A stretch of 25,778 nucleotides of DNA from Chara braunii (lineage: Eukaryota; Streptophyta; Charophyceae; Charales; Characeae): the NCBI GenBank assembly GCA_003427395.1, contig BFEA01000164.1, positions 2,616,579-2,642,356 on the forward strand. The letters run 5' to 3'. The position numbers and the translations under genes are program-made. Below the pieces are notes generated by a model, which saw only the letters and a program-made list of their open reading frames with translations, was not told the DNA's origin and ran no database searches. Positions 9,283 to 19,239 of the stretch are shown here, piece by piece (position 1 is the first letter of the stretch; each line of letters begins with the position of its first letter).

Positions 9283-10127
9283 GACACTCTTACTGAAAAT
9301 CTGAGCTTGTCCACGTGCTCGCCCGCACGATCTGCCCAAAATCTATCGATGTACGATACGCCTATGCTGGAGCGGTGAATCAGGGAGAGAAAACAATCCT
9401 AGTACCTCCCTCCCGTGCGCCCCCTTTCTGCTGATCGCGCCGCGAGCCTTACGCTACTACCACAAATAGGACGTGCAGCGCACCCTTCAACAAGTAAGTG
9501 TAGGTCTCCAGCTTCGCGGTCGCCTCACACTCCCTACTCTAGTCTTCTTCGTCATTCTCCAAGCCAATCCACCTGGTCCGAATCGCAGCTAGCTGCATAT
9601 AGAATGAAATGGGAAAATTACTCGCTCTTCTCGTCGACTCCACCCCTTTTTCTCAGTGTTACTCATGCCACCAGCAATGTTGAATCCTGTTGTCCCACCG
9701 TAGAATCCTGCCTGCCCCAATCAAACCTCTTACCTCAAGGCTCTCGCTTTGCTCTGCCTTCCCTTTCTCCTACGACATTCCCGTTGTTCTCCCGTTTCCT
9801 TTTGCCCTTCTTCTTCTGGATGCTTCTCCCTTTTTCCTGCCTTCGTCTTCTTCATCTCTGCTCTCGACGAACCTAACGCTGATTTGCGTCTAGGTTCAGT
9901 CCACTTCCTTTTGTTCTTTTTTTGGCCCTCCGCCCCTACTCGAACAACTCAGCTCTCCTGCTTTTTTCATCCTCTCACATGTGTCGTGCCAATCTTCTAT
10001 ATATCGTACTATCGTTGCAATTTTAATGGATGTCCCGAAGGACTAGGCCGTCGGGAGGCCCCGAGGTATCACCAGCGTGTTGACCGACCTCTAGGCAATT
10101 CGGAAATATTCGGTTTTGCTTATCAAT
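9283..10127. other. No gene recognised; pyrimidine-rich tract
   Basis: From about 9620 to 9980 the top strand is strongly C/T-rich. This keeps frames open for up to about 150 codons but gives Ser/Leu/Phe/Pro-rich peptides with no motif. It could be a promoter-proximal or intronic pyrimidine tract, but nothing proves it. Confidence 0.35.
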
Positions 10128-10208
10128 CGAGTTCCATCATCGGGATTCGAACACAGGTCTGTATTTCAATAGCTCAATGGTGTACCCACTGAGCTAGGCT
10201 CTTGGGCC
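10128..10208 (-). mobile_element. tRNA-like SINE head (minus strand)
   Basis: Read on the minus strand there is an A box, TAGCTCAGTGGG, with a D-stem-like GCTC/GAGC pair, and a B box, GTTCGAATCCC. The anticodon and T stems do not pair well, so it is not a functional tRNA. The same head occurs at 25362-25436 and perhaps 1507-1550. The body would lie at lower coordinates, but its end is not defined. Confidence 0.55.
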
Positions 10209-10253
10209 TACGACCGGTCCCAAGACCGGTACCGGGCCGCGTCCCAAGGTGGA

Positions 10254-10282
10254 ACAAAATAAATAAATAATAATAATAAAAA
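10254..10282 (+). repeat. AAAT/AAT simple repeat
   Basis: A short AAAT then AAT run, next to the upstream (5') side of the minus-strand SINE head. Confidence 0.85.
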
Positions 10283-11185
10283 GTCAGAAAGATAGGCAAG
10301 TGGCGACGGGAGGGGAAGGACCGTTGGAACCCCACCTTCGGTCTTGTCCATCGGTCCCGTGATAGGACTCCCTAGCAAAACTAAGGGGGATAGTCCCGCG
10401 GGACCCTCGACCCCTCAGTTTCCTTCATCAGACATTCCTCCGCTCCTTCACTGCCGGCTGCTGGCCTCGAGCCCCATATCTTCGTAGTCTCAGTCCAAAG
10501 TAATAAGCTATAGGGCTAGGCCCAAGCTTGGATGTAACAAGCGCGGACTTGGTTATAAAGAAGTCCGTTTTCAGGCCTAGGCTTGACAGAGTATACTAGA
10601 AGGTCATACTTAGGCACACCGACCGTTTCTAGGGCTCCTATATGTCGGCCCTTGCCGTAAGAAGGGATCAGTTTCTCCTGCCGCCGTCGTGCATGCGGCA
10701 CAACCGTGCCGATACCCAAAAACTCCAACTGTCTCATCAGGCCACCATTCCAAAAGACCGCACTTTTATCACCTAAGCGTCGGAAAAAAACTCCGACCTT
10801 TATAGTGTCGCCCGCGGCTTCTACAGTTGACCAAATATCATGGTCGGCCTAGGAAGTCGGGCATTTTGCACCTCATTGATCCTAGTCCCGTCGCATGTAG
10901 GTCAACGGATCCGTCGACTCAATCTTAGCCCCGATCATCAATTATTGGTCTCGAACGCGAACGCGCACCACGTGTGCTACTGCAATTTCTTCACACTCCC
11001 TTTCTAATTCACGCTACCATGTGTGGACACCGCTCTCATAAACATATCCAATGTCCGCCTAAACCCATACGTGCCCTCGAAGTGCATGCCCACACACTCT
11101 CTAATCAGATCAAAAGCCCGTGCCATTCCCAGCCCCTGAGAGTTGGTTATGGTAACACGGAAATGGGGCACTCTCTCGAATATTG
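10283..11185. other. No intact gene; possible 3' remains of the transposase
   Basis: I see no motif between 10283 and 11000. From 11004 to 11225 a different minus-strand frame is open and could be the shifted C-terminal part of the Harbinger transposase that follows, but I cannot align it to the family. Confidence 0.3.
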
Positions 11186-12034
11186 TCAAAAACGCCCCTT
11201 CTGCGAGATGAAAAGATGTGCCCAAATACCCTTGTAAGGGTATTCAAGCCGACACCGCATTTCGGACGGGTGACGATTAGTGCAGCCATAGAGGACAACT
11301 AACCATTCGGACGGCGGGTAACAATTGTCACCCAGTAGGTAGCCGTTCATCTGCACGCCGAATGACAGCATCACAGGCGGTCCCGTGAAACGTTCCCCAA
11401 CCTCTGCACGGGCCCACATACTCGATAGGTGGATGATCCTGACGTCGTGGCAGCTTCTACGATAGTCGACGAACACGTCCAGCACATGCAAGTCCAGATC
11501 GACGACAACCTACGCGATGATCTAGAAACGACGTTTCTGGTCGTAGTAGTCCTCGCCAGGGGCGTTTGCTAGCTTGTCGATGTAGATATGAGTGCAGTCG
11601 ATGCAGCCATGGCAGTTGGGGAACCCCTTGCTAGCGAAAGCACGGAGGACAACCGCCTTGGCACCCCCGTCTGCCATGCTATCTTCTCTCAGTAGACTGT
11701 CAGCAACGCCGCAATGACGTCCCGCGCTGCCACCAAACTCAATGTCGAAGTTGCACGTGCTGCTCTCGTACGTCTCCCCCGATGCCCACCAGTACAACGC
11801 GTACACAGCAATGTGATCAGGCCGAAGTGGTTCCCTGTAGAACGTCACACGATGTTGCAGGAACGGCGACAGAGGTTCCACAATCTCCCGTAAAACACAT
11901 GGCGACATGCGCATCTTGTCCCGAAAGATGTCCTTCACGGCGTCGTCGCATTGTCGCAGATCCTCCCACGCCCCACTCGTCCTTCTTTTCATCCACCACC
12001 TGGGTATTGCTCTGGGAAGAACTCCGCAACCCAA
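11186..12034 (-). pseudogene. PIF/Harbinger-type DDE transposase, broken by two TAG codons
   Basis: This is the transposase of a cut-and-paste element of the PIF/Harbinger superfamily (DDE_4/HARBI1-like nuclease). The N-terminal part has the RWW..RRTSG.W.DLR block and RVTFYREPL. The core shows GFPNCHGCIDCTH (first catalytic Asp), then YYDQKRRF, CHDVRIIHLSS (second Asp), NGYLLGDNCYPPSEW, and a weak RLEYPYKGIW that may carry the Glu. Two in-frame TAGs (11522-11524 and 11510-11512) interrupt the conserved stretch after KRRF, where relatives have Ser and Gln. A TGA at 11186-11188 ends the frame early. The usual C-terminal helices cannot be followed. It is a dead copy; its terminal repeats were not confidently found. 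Confidence 0.85.
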
Positions 12035-12062
12035 GGCGCATCAAACTTGAACGACCACAAAT

Positions 12063-12187
12063 GGTTAATAGGTACCCCCACTTTTCACCCCTAGGGTAAC
12101 CTTCTCTAGAGATTGGTGTGAAGTATTGTTGAAATGACCCTTTGTTTTTTTAATAAATGGAGGTGAAAAATGGGGGGTCGGTTAACC
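12063..12187. mobile_element. MITE-like element 1 (125 bp)
   Basis: The left end starts GGTTAATAGGTACCCC and continues ACTTTTCACCCC. The right end is the approximate reverse complement (GGTGAAAAATGGGG then GGTTAACC). It starts about 30 bp upstream of the transposase reading frame. If the TTA within GGTTAA is target-site duplication this would fit the Harbinger superfamily, but that is an inference. Confidence 0.5.
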
Positions 12188-12202
12188 TTCTGTCGCAGAA
12201 AT

Positions 12203-12272
12203 GGTTAATAGGTACCCCACTTTTCACCCCTAGGGTAACCTTCACATCCATGAAAAGTGCAGTGGGGATCAT

Positions 12273-12307
<35 letters not shown>

Positions 12308-12499
12308 CTTGTTTTGTTTTTGGTCAAAGCATGTATGTGCCAAGTTTGGTGTTTGTTGGGTTCTTGGAGATGCTTGTTTTGGGCAGCGGTGAAAATTGTG
12401 AAAATCGGCAAATTGAAATGTTGGTGAAATTTCATGAAAATGCACTTTTGCCTTTGTTTTTTTAATAAATGGGGGTGAAAAATAGGGGGTCAGTTAACC
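12203..12499. mobile_element. MITE-like element 2 (297 bp)
   Basis: It has the same left end as element 1 (GGTTAATAGGTACCCC, then ACTTTTCACCCCTAGGGTAACC). Its right end also matches the right end of element 1, including TTTTTTTAATAAATGG and GGTGAAAAAT. The terminal inverted repeats are about 28 bp and imperfect. The interior contains a 32-T run. It is non-coding. Confidence 0.55.
12274..12305 (+). repeat. Poly(T) tract, 32 nt
   Basis: An uninterrupted T run lies inside MITE-like element 2. It could be the A-tail of a minus-strand retroposed sequence, but no body is recognisable beside it. Confidence 0.95.
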
Positions 12500-12644
12500 T
12501 TCTGTCTAAACGACGACATCGCAGATGACGTCGATGTCCAACCCTTCCACCCCCGTGCACTGCATGACCTTCATTCTCCACGCGCGGATTTGCCCATTCA
12601 TTCTCCCCACCATTCTCTCCACCTGACAACGAAAACACCCATTG

Positions 12645-13638
12645 CGACTTTCTAATCGGAGTGGAATGGGGGCCCGGAAGTGCAAAAAAGGGGTGTGCCA
12701 AGGATTTTAGGATGGTGGGGGTGAAGTTCCAAATGAGAACTGAAATCTCCTGTGGCAAGCCTTAGGGACAATTGTGCAAGATAGCAAGCGCGATCCGCGT
12801 CCGATTTTTATGCCTTGGGGAATGTCATTGCCATCCTCGCGAGTTTCGTCGCCGAGGCCGGGATCGGATTTGGTGAACAGGTGGAACGGTATGTGTGTCG
12901 CATTGCCTAACTAATCTCCAGCATCGCTCGTGACAAGCCTCCGAGTCGGACGAAGCGGGCATGAGGCGCAGGCTATGTGCTCGTTGTTCGACATCTGTCC
13001 GGGTTCGTCGAACAAACCCTGCAGCTCGGTACTCGCTGTCCTGCTGGCACTCGGAGCACGGGGCAGACCATCGTCATCCCCGATCTCACCATACTACAAT
13101 GAAACAGAAGTGAGGGGGGAAATCAGACCGATTCCTAAGAAAAACGTGAACCAGGGGTAGTCACGAGTAAAAGAGGACCGACGCCACTTATCAAAATTAC
13201 ATAACCAAGAAAAAGAAGGACACCATCCCACACACAAGATCCGAAGGTTGACACTTTCGTAATATACATAAGGAGCGCATCCAACCTGAGAGTAGAATGA
13301 GGACTACAAAGTGACGAGTAAAACTAGTCATCCAACGATTGCGTGAGGAGGGGTGAGGGAAGCGCGCGAGTTCATTCCACACACACCATAAGCAGAAAAT
13401 CTAAAATGATTCGCAAGAAGATCCGAAATGGTCGTAACAAGATCGGCCAAGGTTGAAATCAAAATTTATACAGAGGGTTAGAGAAAGGAATCATCCCACA
13501 CACACATCTCTCTCTCTCGTTCTCTCCACGCTACATCACCTCCAATGCGGCCAGTCCGTCGCCTCGCAGCAATACTGAGTCGTCACCCCGCTTAGTCCGA
13601 GTACGCAAGCCAAGTTCGCTCGTGCGGCACATTCCGTC
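12645..13638 (-). repeat. 3' LTR (short form, 994 bp)
   Basis: It matches 23362-23780 over its first 418 bp and 24711-25287 over its last 576 bp, but lacks about 930 bp present between those blocks in the other LTR. The junction is at about 13062. Read on the minus strand it begins TGACGGAATGTG, consistent with a TG start. By eye, divergence from the partner LTR is about 12% in the left block and about 6% in the right block. It contains CACACACATCTCTCTC simple sequence near 13497-13517. Confidence 0.8.
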
Positions 13639-14040
13639 ATGGCCCGCACTTCAACCCCGCCTACCCGCCACCAGCTCGCCGGGTCGCCCGACTCACTTCT
13701 GCTCATCTTCTCACTTAGTTGTTAGTCGATCCTCACTGACCTCGCTAACTTCCAAATTCTGAGAGAGCAAACTAATCGCGCTTGCGAAATTTATAGCGTG
13801 CATGCTTGCGTGATGAACCCGGGATTATGCCTAAGTGAGGGGAAGGGGAAGAGAAGGAAGTGCCTACGCCTGCATTGCCAAACCGCAGCGTGGGGGACGC
13901 AGCTACACTCCACACATCGATCCGGTCATGCAGTCGCTCAGGCCAATTAGAGTGGAGGACGAGGAGAGAAGGTTAACAAATGTCTATGTATTTAGGTCAT
14001 TTTCAACTGCTTCATACGGGTGTTGGGTACTTGGATTTCA

Positions 14041-14390
14041 GGTTTCAGGTCTCCCCACCAGAAACTCCTGAAATAACATGAAGTAGTTGAAGATTCTGAA
14101 AGCGGTTTCAGGTCCCCCTACCCAAGCATTTCGATGGGGAGACTTGAAACCGTTTTTAGAAGCTTCAGCCACTTCATGTCATTTCAGAGGTTTCAGGTCT
14201 CCCCACCCGAAACTCTTGAAATGGCTTGAAGTGGCTGAAAATCTTAAAGCGGTTTCAGATGCTCCAATCCAAAAATTTGGATGGGGGGATCTGAAACCGC
14301 TTTCAGAAGCTTCAGCCACTTCAAGTCATTTAAGAGGTTTCAGGTTTCCCCACCCGAAACTCCTGAAATGACCTGAAGTCGCACACAACA
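14041..14390. repeat. Tandem 148-bp repeats, each a long dyad
   Basis: Units start GGTTTCAGGTCTCCCC at 14041 and 14189, with a partial third (TTTCCCC variant) at 14336, giving periods of 148 and 147 bp. Each unit is itself an inverted repeat: GACTTGAAGTGGCTGAA and AAGCGGTTTCAG are answered by CTGAAACCGCTTTCAG and TTCAGCCACTTCAAGTC, around a small inner hairpin. Related fragments extend to about 13993 and 14530. A top-strand frame (14087-14371) stays open with a 49-residue repeat, probably only because a 147-bp repeat preserves frame. It lies in the 3' untranslated part of the retroelement. Confidence 0.8.
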
Positions 14391-15300
14391 ATGTTGAACC
14401 AAAACAAAAATAGGCAAAAAAAAAACATAAAATCTGACCTTCAAACCACCGGAAACTCCTAAAATGACTTGAAGTGTCCTCCGGCCATTTCAGCGATTTC
14501 ATACCTCTGCTAACAAACTTCAGAATCTTTCATTCTAAAATTTCAGTAGGTCGTTAAGCACTTGTGAGGACAAGGTACGCACGACGGAGAGGAAGAAGAC
14601 GGGGAAACACGAGAGAATCAAGAAGGAGTACAGTTACAATCGCGCCCGTCAAAAATTACAATTACATGTAGGATTAAGGGCGCGATACAGTCAGAGCCCA
14701 GTCCCCATTGCGGTGAGAGGTGCGTAGGCAAGAAGTGCGGCGCAACAAGATTTCAGAGCACCTAAATTCCTAGTCTAAATCCTATTTGCAAAAAATAATT
14801 CCGAAAAGCTTAGAAAAAGAAACAATTTCAAGAGTCCGTCATCCGTTGTAAATTTGAAAACGACATTCCCGCGCGCTAGTCGCGCCAAAATTCTCATCTC
14901 CTATAGCAGAACAAGAAAGAAGTTATGGCAAAAGTTATTTATCCCGCTCACTAAGGCGAGGTCACTCAATCGTCGTCGCGGGACTTTCCCGGCCCCGATC
15001 CCGAAAGCAAAAAAAAAGAAGTGATGGTATCCATTGTCCAGCCACCCCCTATCTATGCATTCCACCCGACCAACCGGTTCCCATTCCCCGAAGTCGCTTC
15101 GCATAGAAAGTCGTGCGATTACAGAAAATAGTTAGTCACATATGTGATGCCCAGGGGTTTTCAATCTTGAGCAAGCTCCTGCTTGCTCTCTCATCAGATG
15201 TCGACCCGTTATCCGAGGATCGACGTGGAGCTTGCACGTGCCACTTATCGTAAGATCTGAGTGTGGAGGTCATCCGTCATGGCATTTGTGCCCTTCACTT
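14391..15300. other. Retroelement 3' non-coding region, nothing further recognised
   Basis: This lies between the extra 3' frame and the dyad repeats. It contains A-rich stretches and short open frames without motifs. Confidence 0.4.
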
Positions 15301-17391
15301 CTAAACGTTACCCAGGAACGACAATCTAATGACGGGTGGAGGCGACGAGGGATGAACTTGCGAAAGGACGGGCATGAAGCGACGAATCTCTCTGTCGCTA
15401 GTGGGGAGCAGGACATAGTGGACAGTGCGATGGATAAAGGGAAAATGCGGGTGTCGGCGTTGGTGAGGGAGAGAAGCGAGGTAATCGGGGTATAGAGTGC
15501 AGAGGTTGTGGCGGATGGCAACGAGGAAATCCTCATAGTCTTCACACGCGGGGATTGTGCCCTCGATCATGCAATAAAGCTCTACATTATTAAATTCCTG
15601 CCAATCTATGCTAAAGAGAAGGACACGGAGGGGGAAAGAGGTGGCGAGCGAGAGAGTAGTAGCGTGTGGAAAGATAGTGACCAGGAGGCGAGTGAAGTAG
15701 AGATGGTGGAAGAGGGAAGGTGGGAAGGGTTGCCATCCGTCAGGGAATGGGGGTCGGCCTACGAGTTGCTGAAGAGTGAGGAAGTCACGGGGACAGCGGG
15801 ATAAAGACCGGGGACGAAGCCCGAGCGCCCGCATCTCGACGTAGGCGAAGGTTGGGCCAGGGAGAGGATTGGGTCTGGGATTCACTTCTTCGACTGCACG
15901 GGCTTCCCGATCCCTCTGCCATGGCGCCTCCATTTCTCTCGGTCTCTTCTTGTGGCAGTTCCGGATTGAATGTGGAATCGCCCTGTAGCAGTTGCGGCGG
16001 TGGCCCTCATGATTCCTTGATCGGTCGCTTACCTTCTTCCGCTGCCCGTCTTCTCTGTGCCACAACCTCTCTCTCTTCCCTGCTCAGTTTGGCAAGACCA
16101 CTCGACTCACCCGATCCGCCCTCTTCTTCCTCAGTCTTCTCTCATTCTGAGTTGGCGTGTTTTAACTCGGCGTCCTCCGATTCGTGATAATCACGATCTT
16201 CCGACTCAGCCTCCGATTCTTCCTCTTCTGGCGTTTCCTCTCCTTCCGTGTACTGAAGATGATCATCCTCCTCGATCTCTTCCCCGACTGCTTCTTCTTC
16301 CACTTTTTCGGCTTCTTCGCTGGTTTCTCCTACGTTCACTCGTCGGATGAGAGGATCCCAGAAGAAGAGATCAGTGACATTGATGACCAGGTAAGCGCCT
16401 TCGGAAGGATAATAGCAATGATCCCCATCGAGCTCCGTGCACGTAGACCACAGGAGATGGGGGATCAAGGTACGGGCGAGTGTGGCAGTCCCGGGCTTTT
16501 CGTCGCAGCGTGAGAGGATCTTCAAAGGTAGGTCGTCCAACAGTTGGGTCAAGAATACCAGCACTTCGTATGTGATCGAATCCAGGTGGTTGTCGCGTAC
16601 TTCCCCAAACAGGATCCCCAGAAGCTCTCCCTCTGTGGCCATCCTCCAAGCCTGGATGACCAATAACTCCACCTCATCGTCCGGAATCTCGTCCTCCTCG
16701 CTCCTGTCAGTAGGCTCCGCCCAATGGAAGATGACTTCGAGGAGGCAGAAGCTGAGTGTCACGTAAGCGTGCCACCACTGTGCCCACTTGGCCGCATCCA
16801 GAATCAGCACGTCCAGTTGCCTAATTCTGAAGGATAGAGCGGAGTCCAGCGCAAACTGCCAAAACGTGGGAGTGTCAGATGGAAGGTCGAAGGTGGAGAG
16901 GCGGTAACAGTTCATTGAGGTCAAGCGAAAGGACGAAGCTCCGGGAGGAGGACCTCAGGCGTGGTAGAGGAGACCCGAAGCTGGAGATCGATGTCGTTGG
17001 CTGTCACGACACGATCGCGAGGTCGAGCCAGGAAGTGCACCCACGCAGTCATGATCTCTGTTGCCCAGCCCCGCAGTAGCCGGAAGATCTCGGTATGCCT
17101 CACAGGGTGCAGTGTCGTGATTTCGCCTGTAAAGACGACAACGACGGACACATGGCTCTCACCAAGTGGAGACAGTCGTAAGAAGGCTGACACCTCGGCC
17201 AATACACGTGCCACCCTGGACTGCGTGAATCGGAACTCCGTCGCCACGTGAATGGCCGTTGTACTGAAGAAGGCTGCGAATCGGAGAAGATCAAGACTCA
17301 ATCGAGGACGCAGTACTTGCTGGATTGCAGAGATTGCTCCCCCGGGTACCATTACCCTCTCGCTGATGACCTGTTCCTTGGAAAAACTCAT
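15301..17391 (-). pseudogene. Extra 3' reading frame of the retroelement, function unknown
   Basis: A long frame follows integrase. Its ATG (17389-17391) overlaps the pol stop TGA (17388-17390) as ATGA. The first 156 codons are open to 16921. A frameshift then leads into about 260 open codons, ending at 16142 in an acidic tail (about 16142-16340) very rich in Glu and Asp. After further stops and a frameshift near 15800, another open segment runs to 15301 and includes IDWQEF, LYCMIEGTIP and HPHFPFIHRTVHYV. In total it spans about 690 codons. I recognise no enzyme motif; it is rich in hydrophobic and aromatic helical sequence. From memory it resembles uncharacterised charophyte retroelement proteins (unverified). 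Env-like, movement-like or a regulatory ORF are all open. It keeps longer uninterrupted stretches than gag-pol. Confidence 0.6.
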
Positions 17392-17700
17392 GGCGATGGC
17401 GAGGGAGGTGAGGGCTGAGAAGAAGAAGGATCAAGGTAGTTGAGATGATCGTCTCCGTCCTCGCTGTCGAGGGACGACGTGGAGGATGGAAGAGAAGGGG
17501 AAGATGGGAGAGGGCGAAGGTAGGACACGTGTCGAATGATCGGACGAGCCGATCGACTTCCTGACACCTGCGGGGCGAGCCGCACAGTGTTTACTCCGCT
17601 AGGACCGAGCTCGACCATGCGAAATCGCTCGAAGAATTGTGGCGCTAGCTTACCCTGGCGAGCATATTTCCTCACGTGCACTATGTCCCCTAACTTATAC
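17388..17700 (-). pseudogene. Integrase C-terminal domain and acidic/Pro-Ser tail of pol
   Basis: The segment VRKYARQGKLAPQFFERF, followed by a GPSGVNTVRL motif, has the pattern of the small barrel domain that ends Ty3/gypsy integrases (basic RQGKL then Gly-rich strand turns). A linker ending IIRHVSYLRP leads to a Ser/Pro/Asp-rich tail and the stop at 17388-17390. The segment between the integrase core (ending 17884) and here contains stops, so it is no longer continuous with the core. Confidence 0.7.
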
Positions 17701-17883
17701 GGGGGCTGTGGTCCAGCGTTCCCATTTCGGGCCTCGTAGCTCCGGACCTGTCATCCGTGGGTCATTTCAGTCATTCTTTGTTATTTTTGGGTTAGCCGGG
17801 GGAGGGCCTTTTCCATTAATTCCTGGTGGCGATGGGCCTTGTCTTTGACCGTGGCTCTAGTGGTCCATCGAGGAAGTGTCGTC

Positions 17884-18612
17884 TCACCACTTAGGCTTCG
17901 GTAGGGCTACACAGGCCACACTATTGGTGAAGGGGGTCAGGTTGGTAAACTCGTGGGGTGTCCCTCGATGAATAGCTAGGACATGGTCGATGATATCGGT
18001 CCAAGGCCTTATATCCTTGGCCGCGATATTACGCGGTAACGCTGTCTTGATTACCCGGTTGGTGTTTTCTACTAGTCCGTTCGATTGCGACATATGGGGA
18101 GCAGTATTGCGGATCGAGACACCGTGTAGGACCAGACTCCTCAAGACTTCCCCTTGGAATTTTGCCCCATTGTCAGTCAAGATTTCCTCGGTGTCCTTAT
18201 GCATCCCGAGAAAACGGTTGACATACAGCTCGATTTCTGCCGCTTGTCACGTCTTACAAGGATACACTTCTATCCATTTCGAAAAGTGAGCCACAAATAC
18301 CAAAAGAAGTGAATATTCGCATTTATTTGGTCCAGGGGGCACGACAATATCTGTGGTATCCATGCTGACCCTTTGGAACGACCGTTCAACTAAAGTGGGC
18401 ACTATCGATCTAGGCGGTTGAATCGGTGCCTTGTTGGCAATACAGACGGGAGAGTTTCGGACAATGAATTTAACATCGTCGTGAATATTGGACCAAATCC
18501 ATTCGTTTTTATCGATTGCCGCCTCCGTGATTCGGACGGCAAAGTGGGTCTCCGTTTCCTCGTGGGCCGACTTAACCCAGTCATATCTCATGAACAGATG
18601 AGGCACAGACAT
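17884..18612 (-). pseudogene. Integrase: zinc-binding and catalytic core domains
   Basis: It would insert the element cDNA into chromosomes. The HHCC region starts at about 18564 (HEETETH) and ends at NSPVC near 18450, where the first Cys of the usual C-x2-C appears changed to Ser. The catalytic triad can be followed: Asp in VSMDTTD (about 18360), Asp in ILTDNG (about 18174), and Glu in SNGLVENTN (about 18069), 34 residues after the second Asp. A TGA at 18247-18249 splits the core, at a position where CGA to TGA would explain it. Downstream motifs (RPWTDIIDHVLAIHRGTPHE) fit the rest of the core. Confidence 0.85.
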
Positions 18613-18705
18613 CCAAATCCCACTACCATCCGTCTTCCGCTTTTCTAATCGTCCCTCATTCCATCAATAGTCCCGTAGCCTCTCATTGGTCCTCCTTCGG
18701 TCCTC

Positions 18706-19101
18706 CTAAGTGAAGTCTCGGAGGGAGTTCCCAACCACCATAGCTATCAAGACAACATATGTCCATACTTCGGCCCTTCTAAATCGTCGGGTCTTTTCCA
18801 ACCCTTCCAACGTGGCTACGAGAAATCGAGCTTCTGTCGGAATTTTATCAGTGCGGCACAAGGGACATGACCAGGATCTACCCGCATATCTATACTGGAT
18901 GCATGAACCGTGAGCTCGGGAGACACATCGCTGACAGTCTACCCACTCGACATACCCCTCCCCGCTAGGACGCATAGGGACCGAGCAGACCCTCGAGATT
19001 GCTTCACAGAAATGACAAAATTTGTCGGGCAGGGAAAGGAAAGAGGAAGACGAGAGGGGAGAAAGAGGACCTTCGGGATTACCTCCATGCTCCATCGTCA
19101 T
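18706..19101 (-). CDS. PHD-type zinc finger embedded in pol
   Basis: An open segment of 131 codons lies between RNase H and integrase. Ligands fit a C4HC3 PHD finger in order: Cys29, Cys32, Cys56, Cys59, His64, Cys67, Cys79, Cys82, with Trp77 two residues before the last Cys pair, as is common in PHD domains. PHD fingers typically bind histone H3 tails. By inference this one could target insertion to particular chromatin, as the chromodomain does in chromoviruses. All eight ligands are kept and there is no stop, in contrast to its flanks. The ATG chosen is only the first Met; the segment is more likely an internal part of the pol polyprotein than a separate gene. A RING or other treble-clef finger is the alternative. 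Confidence 0.65.
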   Translation of the reverse strand: MTMEHGGNPEGPLSPLSSSSFLSLPDKFCHFCEAISRVCSVPMRPSGEGYVEWVDCQRCVSRAHGSCIQYRYAGRSWSCPLCRTDKIPTEARFLVATLEGLEKTRRFRRAEVWTYVVLIAMVVGNSLRDFT

Positions 19102-19239
19102 CGTCTCTGCCGATCACTTCTTGGAGGTCCGAGGGAGGATGACCATATGGTCGTACGAGGGCTCACCGGTTGGTTCCGGTTCCTTCCACGGTGTGATCTC
19201 TTCACCCTTGGCCACCCTTGCAGGCTGGTACAATCAAGT

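Noticed and set aside
8781-9378. Several 119-172-codon frames on both strands
   Set aside because: They cross the run of Ns and consist mostly of Ser-Leu or Arg-Glu repeats from the CT tract.
9415-9876. 153-codon plus-strand frame
   Set aside because: It is low-complexity Ser/Leu/Pro/Phe sequence from a pyrimidine-rich tract, with competing open frames overlapping it.
10128-10208. Functional minus-strand tRNA gene
   Set aside because: The D-stem is plausible, but the anticodon and T stems are unpaired and related degenerate heads occur elsewhere in the window.
12157-12465. 102-codon frame across the poly(T) tract
   Set aside because: It contains a long Phe run from the T32 tract and lies within a MITE-like element.
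14087-14371. Protein with a 49-residue tandem repeat
   Set aside because: The frame exists because a 147-148-bp dyad repeat keeps register. The peptide mirrors the palindromic DNA, and no start context or domain supports coding.
16057-16350. Plus-strand frames opposite the extra 3' frame
   Set aside because: They are antisense shadows of the acidic minus-strand segment, rich in Ser/Leu/Phe as expected for the complement of Glu codons.
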